From an archaeon (GTDB lineage Archaea; Iainarchaeota; Iainarchaeia; Iainarchaeales; CSSED10-239), in contig JALNXN010000027.1 in assembly GCA_023230325.1 (NCBI GenBank), forward strand, positions 1 through 6,701: a DNA stretch of 6,701 bases, in the 5' to 3' direction. The notes below the pieces were generated by a model. It saw only the letters and a list, made by a program, of their open reading frames with translations. It searched no databases and was not told where the DNA came from. How positions within the stretch are numbered: the first letter of the stretch is position 1; each line of letters opens with the position of its first letter. Positions 6,487 to 6,701 of the stretch are shown in pieces. The position numbers were made by a program, and so were the translations under genes.

Positions 6487-6541
6487 AATTTAAAATCCTT
6501 TTTTTAATTTTGCCATTGATCGTCTTGAGCCGCCAATGTTT
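6480..6541 (-). repeat. Direct repeat, copy 1: gene end, ribosome binding site and start codon
   Basis: This copy of 62 bases matches 4844-4906 except for one substitution and one base in a homopolymer run (7 T versus 8 T on the plus strand). On the minus strand it encodes NIGGSRRSMAKLKKGF-stop of the partial gene, then AAGGA (6496-6500), then ATGAAA of the 494-aa gene. Confidence 0.95.
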
Positions 6542-6701
6542 GTGTCTAAAATATAGCTATCAAGAATCGACCAACTGACTTTATGTTCAACACCCAACTT
6601 CTTGAGTTTTTCTTGCATCTCTGGTTCTTTATAATTATCTTTAGTGAACCCGATAGAATATAAAGGAAGCAATTCTTTATTATCATTTAGCTCTTTCTCA
6701 C
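6490..6701 (-). CDS. 3' end of an unrecognised protein, cut by the right edge
   Basis: The reading frame is open from the window edge to TAA at 6490-6492, giving the last 69 residues (EKELNDNKELLPLYS ... SMAKLKKGF). Although a TTG lies at 6670-6672, the frame continues upstream without a stop, so I treat the gene as partial. The segment is mixed alpha/beta-like, with VSWSILDSYIL and a basic glycine-containing tail (NIGGSRRSMAKLKKGF), and has no motif I can name. It ends three bases before the start of the 494-aa gene, so the two are co-transcribed. Its last codons form part of the 62-bp repeat. Confidence 0.7.
   Translation of the reverse strand, partial: EKELNDNKELLPLYSIGFTKDNYKEPEMQEKLKKLGVEHKVSWSILDSYILDTNIGGSRRSMAKLKKGF
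6496..6500 (-). promoter_or_regulatory. Ribosome binding site of the 494-aa gene
   Basis: AAGGA on the minus strand lies nine bases before the ATG at 6484-6486 and supports that start. It overlaps the last codons of the upstream gene and is part of the repeat. Confidence 0.75.

Noticed and set aside
6490..6672. TTG start at 6670-6672 for a 60-aa protein
   Set aside because: The frame stays open to the window edge and no ribosome binding site precedes the TTG, so a truncated larger gene is more likely.

Overview
This AT-rich window (about 27% GC by eye, slightly higher in the first 560 bases) looks like part of a tailed phage with T4-like features. Four things support that: a protein resembling T4 DNA beta-glucosyltransferase, a free-standing GIY-YIG homing endonuclease, two GH24 (T4-lysozyme family) paralogues, and several proteins whose N-termini resemble the T4 capsid-targeting propeptide (as in the internal proteins that begin MKTYQEFIAE) with sites of the (I/L)-x-E type cut by the T4 gp21 prohead protease. 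I cannot identify the host.

Every supported gene lies on the minus strand, so transcription runs from right to left. In that order: the 3' end of an unrecognised gene (6490 to the right edge); a 494-aa predicted head-internal protein (5002-6486); a 47-aa small protein (4869-5012); a 181-aa predicted head-internal protein (4305-4850); two GH24 lysozyme paralogues (3562-4305 and 2812-3546); a GIY-YIG endonuclease with NUMOD3 repeats (1990-2730); a beta-glucosyltransferase-like enzyme (635-1993); and an internally deleted, frameshifted tnpB remnant (9-556). Packing is tight: several start and stop codons overlap (5002-5012, 4305, 1990-1993), the largest gaps are about 80 bp, and no noncoding stretch exceeds 300 bp.

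The most interesting region is the right half. Four consecutive larger genes (494 aa, 181 aa and both lysozymes) begin with a short propeptide-like segment followed by an (I/L)-x-E site. The simplest reading is a cassette of proteins packaged in the prohead and trimmed by a gp21-like protease. In the lysozymes this segment is followed by a basic stretch and a short hydrophobic segment that looks like a Sec signal, then the GH24 domain. That suggests lysozymes carried inside the head that may be exported after ejection, though this is inference.

A near-identical direct repeat of about 62 bp (4844-4906 and 6480-6541) carries the ribosome binding site and start codon of the 181-aa and 494-aa genes. 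It also encodes the ends of two unrelated upstream genes in two different reading frames, which suggests modular shuffling of the cassette by recombination at gene boundaries. The left half is shaped by mobile DNA: a homing endonuclease translationally overlapping the glucosyltransferase gene, and a decayed TnpB.
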